Assembly: GCA_040080215.1 (NCBI GenBank)
Contig: JBEBIT010000001.1
Coordinates: forward strand, 62,001-126,000
Length of the DNA stretch: 64,000 nucleotides
Source: CAIUGU01 sp040080215
Lineage (GTDB): Bacteria > Pseudomonadota > Gammaproteobacteria > Steroidobacterales > Steroidobacteraceae
Reading direction: 5' to 3'
How positions within the stretch are numbered: the stretch's first letter is position 1; the number at the start of each line of letters is the position of its first letter. Position numbers and translations under genes: made by a program. This document shows, piece by piece, positions 8,802-16,787 of this stretch. Under the pieces are notes generated by a model. The model saw nothing but the letters and a program-made list of their open reading frames with translations. It did no database searches and was not told the DNA's origin.

Positions 8802-10037
8802 TCAGAAGCGATGCGAGAACGCGATGCCGAACGAGTCCTCCTGGAGGTGAATGTTGGCTTCACCCCCACCGAACGCGGCCGGAATCGACCCGAATCCGTT
8901 GACGTTCTCCTTGAACGCATGCAGGTAGCTGGCACTGAATTCGTTCTTCCCGTTGAGACTCCACGTGCCGCCAAGGGTCACGTGCTTGCGTACGACGCCG
9001 GGCGCCAGGATGTTGAAGAACGTCTCGCCGGACGGAATCGGCTGCGAGCTGAGGCTGAAGCCGGCACGCAACGTGAGGGCTTCGTTGAGAACATAATTGC
9101 CGCCGACTTTCCAGACCGACACGTTCTGCCATCCGAAGCCGGGCCCATTGGGGGCGCCCAGCGGCACGCCTGTGAACAGCGATGCAACGCTGTTGCCGAC
9201 CGTCGGCACATCGTTGTACAGGATCCGCTGCCAGTCGAGCGCCAGCGTCAGCTTGTTGATCGGGCGAAGCGAAATTCCGAGCCCGTAGGTTTCCGGTGCG
9301 TCGAAGCCGCCCCGGTCAGCAAACAGGCCGCGATACTTGTCGAAGCGCCCCATCTCGGTCTTCGACTGCCAGGTCGCCCCCAGCGTGACCTTGTCACCGA
9401 AGTGCCCGGTCCAGCCGACACGCACGCCCCACCCTGTTGCTGTATCGCTGCCCCGATCGGAGACGTTGGCGGGCGACGAAGAAAATCCGGAGAACAAGCC
9501 GATGCCCTTGGCCTTGAAGACCTGGTAGCCAAGGTTGACGGCCAGCCCGAGCGACTGCGTTTCGCTGACCTTCACGGCAATCGCGGGCGAAATGAAAGCC
9601 TGAGAAAGATCGACGCCCGCACTGCCCTGTGCACCGAACCGGGCGAAGGGGTTGTTTTCATAGTCCGTCGCGAGGCCGCCGTTGCCAAACACAGCGATAC
9701 CCACAGCAACACGCCGACCGATATGGCGGCTATACCCGATCTCGGGAATGAAGTAGCGGCTCGTCCCGTCGGCATCGAAGCTCGCAGTCGAGGGTCCTTG
9801 CCGCAGCTCGCTGCCGCGCGACGGCAGAAACACGTCGACGCCCAGCTGGTAACCGTCGGCGACGTCGACGAGCCCGGCGGGATTGCTGGCGATGACGAGG
9901 GCGTCTTCGGAGAGGGCAATGCCTACCCCACCTTGCGCCTTGGATTTCACGCCATAGCCGTGGGAATAGTAGCCATTGGTTGCGTAGGCCTGGCAAGAGG
10001 CCAGCAACAGGACCGGCAACACGAGACGTCGGGACAT
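8802..10037 (-). CDS. FadL/OmpP1-type outer-membrane transport protein
   Basis: A 411-residue outer-membrane barrel of the FadL/TodX family, which lets hydrophobic compounds such as long-chain fatty acids or aromatics cross the outer membrane. A signal peptide (cleavage near AYA-TNG) leads into the family N-terminus with GVGIALSEDALVIASNPAGL, where the NPA motif of the hatch is conserved. The chain ends in phenylalanine (AFSHRF). The ATG at 10037 has AAGGA 6 bases upstream; a second ATG at 10043 lies inside that site. Divergent from a cytochrome-like gene, with a palindrome between them. Confidence 0.92.
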   Translation of the reverse strand: MSRRLVLPVLLLASCQAYATNGYYSHGYGVKSKAQGGVGIALSEDALVIASNPAGLVDVADGYQLGVDVFLPSRGSELRQGPSTASFDADGTSRYFIPEIGYSRHIGRRVAVGIAVFGNGGLATDYENNPFARFGAQGSAGVDLSQAFISPAIAVKVSETQSLGLAVNLGYQVFKAKGIGLFSGFSSSPANVSDRGSDTATGWGVRVGWTGHFGDKVTLGATWQSKTEMGRFDKYRGLFADRGGFDAPETYGLGISLRPINKLTLALDWQRILYNDVPTVGNSVASLFTGVPLGAPNGPGFGWQNVSVWKVGGNYVLNEALTLRAGFSLSSQPIPSGETFFNILAPGVVRKHVTLGGTWSLNGKNEFSASYLHAFKENVNGFGSIPAAFGGGEANIHLQEDSFGIAFSHRF

Positions 10038-10103
10038 GAGCATTCCTTCGCATGACTGGACTGCCGCGGAAGGTATCAACTCTGCAGCGATAAATCAGTC
10101 GTC

Positions 10104-10128
10104 ACGACATGGCCAAATGGCATGTCGT
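10104..10128. promoter_or_regulatory. Palindrome between divergent fadL-type and cytochrome-type genes
   Basis: Arms ACGACATGGCC (10104-10114) and GGCATGTCGT (10119-10128) are reverse complements apart from one extra G. They lie 67 bases from the FadL-type start and 140 bases from the cytochrome-type start. It could be a repressor operator or a small hairpin. Neither gene's promoter is otherwise clear. Confidence 0.35.
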
Positions 10129-10267
10129 CATGCCGAACCGCAGCGGATCGTCAGCGTGCTGCGTCGCGTCGGCAAGAGCGGTGAACCGTGGTCCATTTCC
10201 GCACACGCCCCACTGGCTTGCGCCATGACGCCCGCGTACATTTGCGGTACGACTAACAGGAGTTTCC

Positions 10268-10798
10268 ATGAACCTGCGACAACCGATCCTTTGCACGCTG
10301 CTGCTCGCACTGATCAGTCCGCTCGTGTCCTTCGCCGCGGAACCGGCCGCGACGCCGGCACCGGATGTCGCCTCGCTGCAGAGGGAAATCGAAGACCTGA
10401 AGCGGTTGCTACCGGGCCAGGCCCATGTGATGTCCGACGTCGACCACCAGTACGGCAACCTGTGGTTCGCCGCCCGCGCGAAGAACTGGCCGCTGGCCAC
10501 CTTCTATATGAACGAAAGCCGCCTCCGCATTGCGTGGGCCGTGCGTATTCGCCCCGTGCGCCCTTTGCCCGGCGGCGGGGAGATCGACCTCCGCCCGCTG
10601 CAGACGCACATCGAGCAGTCTGCCTATGCCGACCTCAAGGCCGCCCTCGAAAAGCATGACGTGAAGGCTTTTGAAGTCGCCTACAAGAAGGGCCTCGGCG
10701 AATGCCTGGACTGCCACAAAGCCATAGACAAGGCATTCCTGAGGCCCGCAGTGCCGAAGTCGCCGGGGGCATCAGTGATTGCGGTCGAGCCAGAGTAG
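10268..10798 (+). CDS. Periplasmic single-haem cytochrome-like protein
   Basis: A 176-residue exported protein: signal peptide (cleavage near SFA-AEP), a short coiled-coil-like helix (ASLQREIEDLKRLLPG), helical repeats, then one c-type haem site CLDCH near residue 145. The helical body with a C-terminal CxxCH resembles small cytochrome c'-like periplasmic proteins. AGGAG precedes the ATG. The electron partner is unknown, and no cytochrome maturation or oxidase gene is nearby. Downstream lies repeat cluster R2 before a convergent operon. Confidence 0.8.
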   Translation: MNLRQPILCTLLLALISPLVSFAAEPAATPAPDVASLQREIEDLKRLLPGQAHVMSDVDHQYGNLWFAARAKNWPLATFYMNESRLRIAWAVRIRPVRPLPGGGEIDLRPLQTHIEQSAYADLKAALEKHDVKAFEVAYKKGLGECLDCHKAIDKAFLRPAVPKSPGASVIAVEPE

Positions 10799-10826
10799 CG
10801 GAGCGGGCGGCGGAGCAGCGTGATAA

Positions 10827-11037
10827 GGACGGGCTTCGCCAAGTATCCCCTTCGAGGATAAAGGGCTCCGCCAAGTGGGCGACTGCGTCGCAAGTGGGCC
10901 TCCGGCAGGCCAGACCAAGATGGCGCACTTCTCTACTTGCTCGATTCTGACTTGCCGACAGGCCTACCCGCCGACAACGGCAGGCCTACTTGGCGGAGCC
11001 CTTTATCCTCGAAGGGGATACTTGGCGAAGCCCGTCC
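10827..11037. repeat. Intergenic repeat cluster R2 with a perfect 50-bp inverted repeat
   Basis: The arm at 10827-10876 is the exact reverse complement of 10988-11037: 50 of 50 bases, with a 111-bp spacer. The arms contain the unit TATCCCCTTCGAGGATAAAG also seen in R1, and in shortened form in R3 and R4. The spacer holds further short GC-rich palindromic pieces (CCTCCGGCAGG). It separates two convergent transcription units and could form a long cruciform or hairpin terminator. There is no transposase. Confidence 0.9.
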
Positions 11038-11067
11038 TCGAATCGGAACGGTTGCCAACGTCCCCGG

Positions 11068-11742
11068 CTAATCCACGATTAGCCGATACCCCGCCCCCGG
11101 CGCCGTCTGCAGCAGCTGCGGCAGGGCGGGATCGATTTCAATCTTGTGGCGCAGGCGATGGACGAGCTGCTTCAGGAGCTGGCGGTCGCCGGCGCCGCGA
11201 TGACCCCAAACCTGCATCAGCAGCCGATCGGAACTCACCGTGTGGCCTGAGTTCGCGAGCAGCATCTGCAGCAGTCGCAGCTCGAGCTTCGTCAGGCGGA
11301 TCGGTTCGCCCTCGCCTACCTGCACGGTGTGTTCATCCACATCGAGCTTGATGCGGCCGGCCGCGAGCGGCGTGGCCGTATCAACACCTGCACGACGCAA
11401 CAGCGCCTTGACTCGGGCGAGCAACGTCCGGGGACTGAAGGGCTTTGTCAGGTAGTCGTCGGCGCCGAGTTCGAGCGCCCGGACCAGGTCTTCTTCCTCA
11501 CCGCGCGCGGTCAGCATCATGATCGGCACGCGCGACTTCTGGCGCACGGCCTCGCACACCTGGAATCCGCTGGCGCCCGGCATGTTGATGTCGAGCACGA
11601 TGATGTCGGGTTGCTCGGCCTCGAAGGCACGAATCGCCGTCGGCCCGTCGATGGCTTTCACGACCAGGTAACCGGCCTGCGTCAGCGTGAAGCCGATCAG
11701 CCCGAGCAGGTCGCTGTCGTCGTCGGCAATGAGGATCTTCAT
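11068..11742 (-). CDS. OmpR/PhoB-family response regulator of the sulfate operon
   Basis: A 224-residue two-domain regulator. The receiver domain (1-115) has the acidic pocket D7-D9, phosphoacceptor Asp51 (VLDINMP) and the conserved lysine in LTKPFS. The C-terminal winged helix (about 125-224) has the OmpR-type pattern ELRLLQMLLAN and RQLLKQLVHRLRHKIE. It is the last gene of the sulfate transport operon, 89 bases behind its kinase gene. I infer that it binds the 11-bp phased boxes found at four sulfur-gene promoters in this window, including that of its own operon. Confidence 0.93.
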   Translation of the reverse strand: MKILIADDDSDLLGLIGFTLTQAGYLVVKAIDGPTAIRAFEAEQPDIIVLDINMPGASGFQVCEAVRQKSRVPIMMLTARGEEEDLVRALELGADDYLTKPFSPRTLLARVKALLRRAGVDTATPLAAGRIKLDVDEHTVQVGEGEPIRLTKLELRLLQMLLANSGHTVSSDRLLMQVWGHRGAGDRQLLKQLVHRLRHKIEIDPALPQLLQTAPGAGYRLIVD

Positions 11743-11831
11743 GGAATCAAGAGTACAGGCTGAGTACCGTCAACCAGAGCCCGGACGAAGCATGTCGATA
11801 TTCCCGGCGTGGATGACGGGCCGCGCATGAG

Positions 11832-13937
11832 TCAGCCTGTTTCCACAGGCAACGTGATCACGAAGCGCGTGCGATTCTCGGGCGTCCGCGCCGCGATGAT
11901 CTGGCCGCCATGCCGCTCGATGATCGACTTGACGATCCACAAGCCAAGTCCGAGGCCACCGGGCTCGGGCTCAGCCTGCGCGCCGCGATGGAACTGGTCG
12001 AAGATCGACCCCGATTCGACGTGGGGCAAGCCCGGCCCTTCGTCTTCCACCCACGCGGCGACGCGGTCACCCCGCGCCTCGGCGCCGATCCGGATCGTGC
12101 TGCCCTCGGGCGCGTACTTGATTGAGTTCGCGAGCAGGTTGACGAACACCTGGGTGAGGCGCGAACCGTCGCCGTCGATGTTCGGCAATTCGCCTGGAAG
12201 CTCGACGTCAAGCTGTTGCCGCCGCTGCACGAGCAACGAGCCGACGAGGGCCTGTGCATCTTCGACGACTTCGGCGAGGACAACGCTCTGATGGCGGATG
12301 CCGAGCTGCCCGGCTTCGATGCGAACGCTTTCGAGCAGGTTGTCGATCAGGCGCGTCAACCGCAGCGTGCCGCGCTCCAGGGACAGCACCAGCTCCTCGC
12401 GCTCGTTCGGCTGCATCGTGTTCAGGCCTTCGCGCAACAGCTCGATGGAAGCGAGCTGGGCCGCGAGCGGCGTGCGGAACTCGTGAGAGATGTTGGCGAG
12501 CGTGGAGTCGCGTGCGCGGCGTACCGCTTCGAGTTCGGTCTCGTCACGGATGACCTGCACCTGCAGGCCGTCGACGCTGGCTGCGCTCACGATGACGGCA
12601 GTGCGTGGTGCGCCCTTGCCGAGCTCCAGGCGCTCGATCGCCTGGGCACTGCCATCGCTGCGCGCCAGCAGGATCGGGCAATGCGTTTCGCAGGGGCGTT
12701 GGCCGTTCTCTGCGACGCAGGGCTTGAGGACATCGCCGCAGAAGCGGCCGATCGCCTGTTGCGGTTCAACCCCGAGCATCCGGGCCGCTTGCGGGTTCAG
12801 GTAGGTGATGACGCGGCTCTTGTCGACAGCGTAGACGCCCTCGACAACGCCCTTCAGCACGGCTTGGGCCTCGGCTTCACGTCGACGCAATGCGCCCGTC
12901 AGTTCGACGAGGTTGCGACGCATGTCTTCCATGGTCCGGGCGAGCACACCGACCTCGGCAGCACCCCCGGTTGGAATCGAGGCGGAGAAATCGCCCTCGC
13001 CCAACCGTAAGGCCGCCTGCGTCAGGTCGCTCACCGGACCCGCAACGCGCTGCCCGAGGATGTAACCCGCGAGCACCGCGAGCGCCGCGAGGATCAGCGC
13101 CGTCACCAGCAGTTGCTTGATCAACCTGCTGACGGAGCTGTCGATGTCGGCGGCGGACAGTCGCGCTTCGATGAGTGCCACTGCTTCGCCCGTTGTCGCG
13201 AACACCGGAAAGCTCGAAGCGTACAGGTCGAATGCGTCCACTCGCCGAACCGCGAAGCGCCCGTCCGACAGGCCCGCGGAGTGCAGCTGCGTGAAGTCGT
13301 CGACCGGGGCACTGGTGAAGTTGCGGTAGTTGAGCAGGCGCACAGGCAGGCCCACTCGTTCGGTGATGCGGTTCGCGAGGTCCGCGTCGAACAGACGAAT
13401 GGCGAGCAAGCGCAGGGTCGGGTTGCCGTTCAGGGGTGCGGCGGAGCCGAGCAGCGCAGGTCCGCCGCCCGTAGGCGCCGCCATGAAGCGTTCACCCTGC
13501 TCGTCGCTTGCGAGCAGCACCTCTGCCCACGGCAGGGCGACACCGACCTGTGCTGCCAGCGTCGAACCATTGAAGACCGCGCACGACGACAACGCGTCGG
13601 CTTCGCAGGCGCGCTTGAGCACTTGTTCGACCGCTTCGGGCCGCTGCTCGTTCACGAGACGCTGCAGCGTTGGCAACGCTGCGAGACCGCGAGCCTGCTT
13701 CAGGGTGTCTTCACCATAGCGCCGCAGATCTTCGCGTGCCATGGCGCCGGCGAGCTGGACGCGCGCCTGCCCCTGGTCGTCCGCCAGCTTGCGCAGCATG
13801 CTGATCGCGGAAATCGAGATGCCGGCCAGCACCAGCACGACGATCACGACGTTGGTCAGCGCCAGCCACACACTCAAGGAGGCCTGCTGCGGATCGAAAT
13901 TCAGCTTGAGTAGAAGCTGCTTCAGGCGGGCGGGCAC
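11832..13937 (-). CDS. Membrane sensor histidine kinase (HAMP-PAS-HisKA-HATPase)
   Basis: A 701-residue inner-membrane kinase. TM1 spans about 22-46 and TM2 about 268-292, enclosing a large (about 220-residue) periplasmic sensor with no family I recognise. HAMP follows. A PAS domain (about 355-460) carries a cysteine cluster (FCGDVLKPC, RPCETHCPI). HisKA has phosphoacceptor His485 (ANISHEFRTPL), and the ATPase domain ends the chain with N-box NLLANSIKYAPEG and GLGLGLWIVKSII. Its start lies 4 bases after the cysW stop, so it is transcribed with the transporter. Sulfate status, perhaps sensed through the transporter or periplasm, is the likely but unproven signal. Confidence 0.92.
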   Translation of the reverse strand: MPARLKQLLLKLNFDPQQASLSVWLALTNVVIVVLVLAGISISAISMLRKLADDQGQARVQLAGAMAREDLRRYGEDTLKQARGLAALPTLQRLVNEQRPEAVEQVLKRACEADALSSCAVFNGSTLAAQVGVALPWAEVLLASDEQGERFMAAPTGGGPALLGSAAPLNGNPTLRLLAIRLFDADLANRITERVGLPVRLLNYRNFTSAPVDDFTQLHSAGLSDGRFAVRRVDAFDLYASSFPVFATTGEAVALIEARLSAADIDSSVSRLIKQLLVTALILAALAVLAGYILGQRVAGPVSDLTQAALRLGEGDFSASIPTGGAAEVGVLARTMEDMRRNLVELTGALRRREAEAQAVLKGVVEGVYAVDKSRVITYLNPQAARMLGVEPQQAIGRFCGDVLKPCVAENGQRPCETHCPILLARSDGSAQAIERLELGKGAPRTAVIVSAASVDGLQVQVIRDETELEAVRRARDSTLANISHEFRTPLAAQLASIELLREGLNTMQPNEREELVLSLERGTLRLTRLIDNLLESVRIEAGQLGIRHQSVVLAEVVEDAQALVGSLLVQRRQQLDVELPGELPNIDGDGSRLTQVFVNLLANSIKYAPEGSTIRIGAEARGDRVAAWVEDEGPGLPHVESGSIFDQFHRGAQAEPEPGGLGLGLWIVKSIIERHGGQIIAARTPENRTRFVITLPVETG

Positions 13938-13941
13938 GTCG

Positions 13942-14817
13942 TTACCTTCTGCGCCGGTAGCCCGTGCGCCATTCGACCAGGGTCTTGATGACCAGCGTGA
14001 CGACGGCCAGCAGCGTCAGCAGAGAGGCCACGGCGAACGCGGAAACAAACGCATACTCGTTGTAGAGGATCTCGATATGCAACGGCATGGTGTTCGTGAG
14101 GCCGCGGATGTGGCCGGACACCACGGACACGGCACCGAACTCGCCCATGGCGCGCGCGTTGCACAGGATCACGCCATACACGAGGCCCCAGCGGATCTTC
14201 GGCAGTGTCACGCGGAAGAACGTCATCCAGCCACCCGCGCCGAGCGTGAGGGCCGCTTCTTCCTCGTCGTTGCCGAGCTGTTCCATCAGCGGGATCAGTT
14301 CGCGCGCCACATAGGGGAACGTCACGAAGAGGGTTGCGAGCACGATGCCCGGCAGCGCGAAGATGATGCTGATGTTGTGGTCCTGCAGCCACGCGCCGAA
14401 CCAGCCCTGCAGGCCGAACAGCAGCACGTACACGAGGCCGGAGATCACGGGCGACACGGCAATGGGCAGGTCGATCAGCGTGATCAGGAAGCTCTTGCCC
14501 TTGAAGTCGAACTTGGCGATGGCCCACGAGGCAGCCAGGCCGAAGATCGTGTTGAGCGGGACGACGATCGCAGCCGTGGTCAGCGTGAGCTTGATTGCGG
14601 CGGCCGTGTCGGAGTCGGAGAAGCTCGCGAAGTACTGCCCAAGCCCCTTGCCGAACGCCGTGACGAACACCGTGGCTAGCGGCGCGAACAGCAGCGCTGC
14701 GAGGAAGGCGAGCGACACGCTGATGAAGGTCCAGCGGGCGAGCGCACTCATCAGGCCGTCGCGACCCGGACGGCTCGCGAGCTCGGCGGCGTGGATATTG
14801 CTGCCGTGGCCTGCCAT
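13942..14817 (-). CDS. cysW: Sulfate ABC transporter permease CysW
   Basis: A 291-residue inner-membrane permease with six hydrophobic spans. The ATPase-coupling loop reads EEEAALTLGAGGWMTFFRVTLPKIRWGL, matching the EAA motif of importers, with RAMGEFGAVSVVSG typical of CysW. Its ATG shares one base with the cysT TGA (TGATG), so the two are translationally coupled. Together with CysT it forms the membrane channel for sulfate or thiosulfate. Confidence 0.95.
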   Translation of the reverse strand: MAGHGSNIHAAELASRPGRDGLMSALARWTFISVSLAFLAALLFAPLATVFVTAFGKGLGQYFASFSDSDTAAAIKLTLTTAAIVVPLNTIFGLAASWAIAKFDFKGKSFLITLIDLPIAVSPVISGLVYVLLFGLQGWFGAWLQDHNISIIFALPGIVLATLFVTFPYVARELIPLMEQLGNDEEEAALTLGAGGWMTFFRVTLPKIRWGLVYGVILCNARAMGEFGAVSVVSGHIRGLTNTMPLHIEILYNEYAFVSAFAVASLLTLLAVVTLVIKTLVEWRTGYRRRR

Positions 14818-15653
14818 CAGCGTCGGTCACCGACAAGTCGTCGGCGCCCCCAGGCTTGCAGCAGGTTGATGGTCAGCAGCATCACGAACGAGATCAGCAG
14901 CATCACGAAACCGAGTGCGGCCGCGCCGCCGTAGTCGAACTCTTCGAGGCGGATGACGATCAGGAGCGGTGTGATTTCGGTCTTGAGCGGCAGGTTGCCG
15001 GCAATGAAGATGACCGATCCGTACTCGCCGACGGCGCGCGCAAACGCCATCGTAAAGCCGGTCGCAAGCGCGGGCAGCACGGTCGGCAGGATGATGCGGC
15101 GAAAGACGTAGAAGCGCCCGGCCCCGAGCGTCTCGGCGGCGTCTTCCAGGTCACGCTGGACTTCAGCGAGGGCCGGCTGCACCGAGCGCACGACGAACGG
15201 CAGTCCGATGAGCGTCAGCGCGATCACGATGCCGATCCAGGTATACGCCACCTTGATGCCGAACGGCTCGAGGTACTGGCCGAACCAGCCGTTCTGCGCG
15301 AACACCGCCGTCAGCGCGATGCCGGACACGGCCGTCGGCAAGGCAAACGGCATGTCGATCAGCGCGTCGATGATCTTCCGTCCGGGAAAATCGTAGCGCA
15401 CCAGCGTCCACGCGATGATGAAGCCGAACACGGCGTTGATGCTGGCAGCCAGCAGCGAGGCGCCGAATGACAGCCGGTACGAAGCGAGCGCCCGCGCCGA
15501 GAACACCACGTCAAACACATGGTGCCAGTCCGTCATGGCCGTGCGGACCACGAGCGCCGTCAGCGGCAACAGGACGACGGCGCCGAGGAAGAACGTCGTG
15601 AATCCGAACGTGAGTCCGAAGCCGGGAAGGATGCTGGGCTGGCGGAACGACAT
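14817..15653 (-). CDS. cysT: Sulfate ABC transporter permease CysT
   Basis: A 278-residue permease with six spans, EAA loop EDAAETLGAGRFYVFRRIILP and the CysT-type RAVGEYGSVIFIAGN. It starts 3 bases after the end of the binding-protein gene and overlaps cysW by one base. Known partners in the family are CysW, CysA and Sbp, and all are present in this operon. Confidence 0.95.
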   Translation of the reverse strand: MSFRQPSILPGFGLTFGFTTFFLGAVVLLPLTALVVRTAMTDWHHVFDVVFSARALASYRLSFGASLLAASINAVFGFIIAWTLVRYDFPGRKIIDALIDMPFALPTAVSGIALTAVFAQNGWFGQYLEPFGIKVAYTWIGIVIALTLIGLPFVVRSVQPALAEVQRDLEDAAETLGAGRFYVFRRIILPTVLPALATGFTMAFARAVGEYGSVIFIAGNLPLKTEITPLLIVIRLEEFDYGGAAALGFVMLLISFVMLLTINLLQAWGRRRLVGDRR

Positions 15654-15656
15654 ACG

Positions 15657-16787
15657 CTAGCGCCGGCCCTGCGACATGCGATCGAACGTGGCGCCGTCTG
15701 CGAAGTGAGTGGCCTGCGCTTTCTGCCAGCCGCCAAAAGCCTCATCGATCGTGAACATCTTGATGTCCGGGAACTGCGCGCGATAGGGTTCGAGTGCGGC
15801 TGCATCGCGCGGGCGATAGAAATGCTTCGCGGCGAGCTGCTGGCCTTCCGGCGTGAACAGGTGCTGCAGGTACGCCTCGGCTACCTTGCGCGTGCCCTTG
15901 CGATCCACGACCGTGTCGACGAGCGCAACCGGCGGCTCCGCGAGAATGCTGATGGACGGTATGACGACCTCGACGCTGTCCGAGCCCAGTTCCTTGAGCG
16001 CGAGCAGCGCTTCGTTCTCCCACGCGAGCAGCACGTCACCGATGCCCCGCTGCGCGAAGGTGTTGGTCGAGCCGCGCGCACCGCTGTCCAGCACCGGTAT
16101 CTGGCTGTACAGCTGCCCGACGAACTTCTCCGTTGCGAGCTGGGCCTTCGCGACTTCGTCGGCGGCTGCAGGATCGTCGAGCTTCGCGAAACTGCCACCG
16201 AGATTGCGCTGCAGCTCGTAGCCCCACGCTGCCAGGTAGATCCAGCGCGCGCCGCCGCCGGTCTTCGGATTCGGCGCGATGCTTTCGACGCCGGGCTTCA
16301 CGAGATCGTTCCAGTCGTGGATGCCCTTCGGGTTGCCCTTGCGCACGAGGAACACGATCGTCGAGGTGTAGGGTGAGCTGTTATTCGGCAGGCGCGTCTG
16401 CCAGTCGGCTCCGAGGCGCTTGCCTATCTGCTGGATCGAATCGATGTCATACGCGAGTGCTAGCGTGACGACATCGGCGTCGAGGCCGTCGATGACGGCA
16501 CGGGCTTGCCGACCTGATCCGCCATGGGATTGCTTGACCGTAACCGTCTGCCCCGTCTTCGCCTTCCACACCTTCGCGAAGCTGTCATCGAACTCCCGGT
16601 AGAACTCGCGCGTCGGGTCGTAGCTGACATTGAGCAGTTCCACGGAGCCGGAGGCGGCGGTGCCGGTACCGGCGGGTTCGCCGCCACCGCACGCGGCCAG
16701 CAGCAGCGTCGACGCAGCGGCAAGCAGAAGCGCACGGGAAGGGAAGATCGCGGCGGTTGTGGAGGAAGGATTCACTCGGCGCCTCAC
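15657..16787 (-). CDS. sbp: Sulfate-binding lipoprotein of the CysTWA transporter
   Basis: A 376-residue substrate-binding protein made as a lipoprotein: the signal sequence ends in LLLAAC-GGG, a lipobox placing the lipidated cysteine near residue 32. The mature part shows the sulfate-binding signatures LLNVSYDPTREFY, SHGGSGRQARAVIDGL and PNPKTGGGARW. The GTG start at 16787 overlaps the TGA of cysA (GTGA). Sbp1 at 1637 is its soluble paralogue. Having an anchored and a soluble copy suggests division of labour or different affinities. Confidence 0.94.
   Translation of the reverse strand: MRRRVNPSSTTAAIFPSRALLLAAASTLLLAACGGGEPAGTGTAASGSVELLNVSYDPTREFYREFDDSFAKVWKAKTGQTVTVKQSHGGSGRQARAVIDGLDADVVTLALAYDIDSIQQIGKRLGADWQTRLPNNSSPYTSTIVFLVRKGNPKGIHDWNDLVKPGVESIAPNPKTGGGARWIYLAAWGYELQRNLGGSFAKLDDPAAADEVAKAQLATEKFVGQLYSQIPVLDSGARGSTNTFAQRGIGDVLLAWENEALLALKELGSDSVEVVIPSISILAEPPVALVDTVVDRKGTRKVAEAYLQHLFTPEGQQLAAKHFYRPRDAAALEPYRAQFPDIKMFTIDEAFGGWQKAQATHFADGATFDRMSQGRR

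Noticed and set aside
10681..11351. Short frames encoding a repeated LYPRRGYLAKPV peptide
   Set aside because: The peptide comes from the palindromic repeat unit, appears in both orientations and in R1 too, and lacks ribosome-binding sites; it is a by-product of the repeat.
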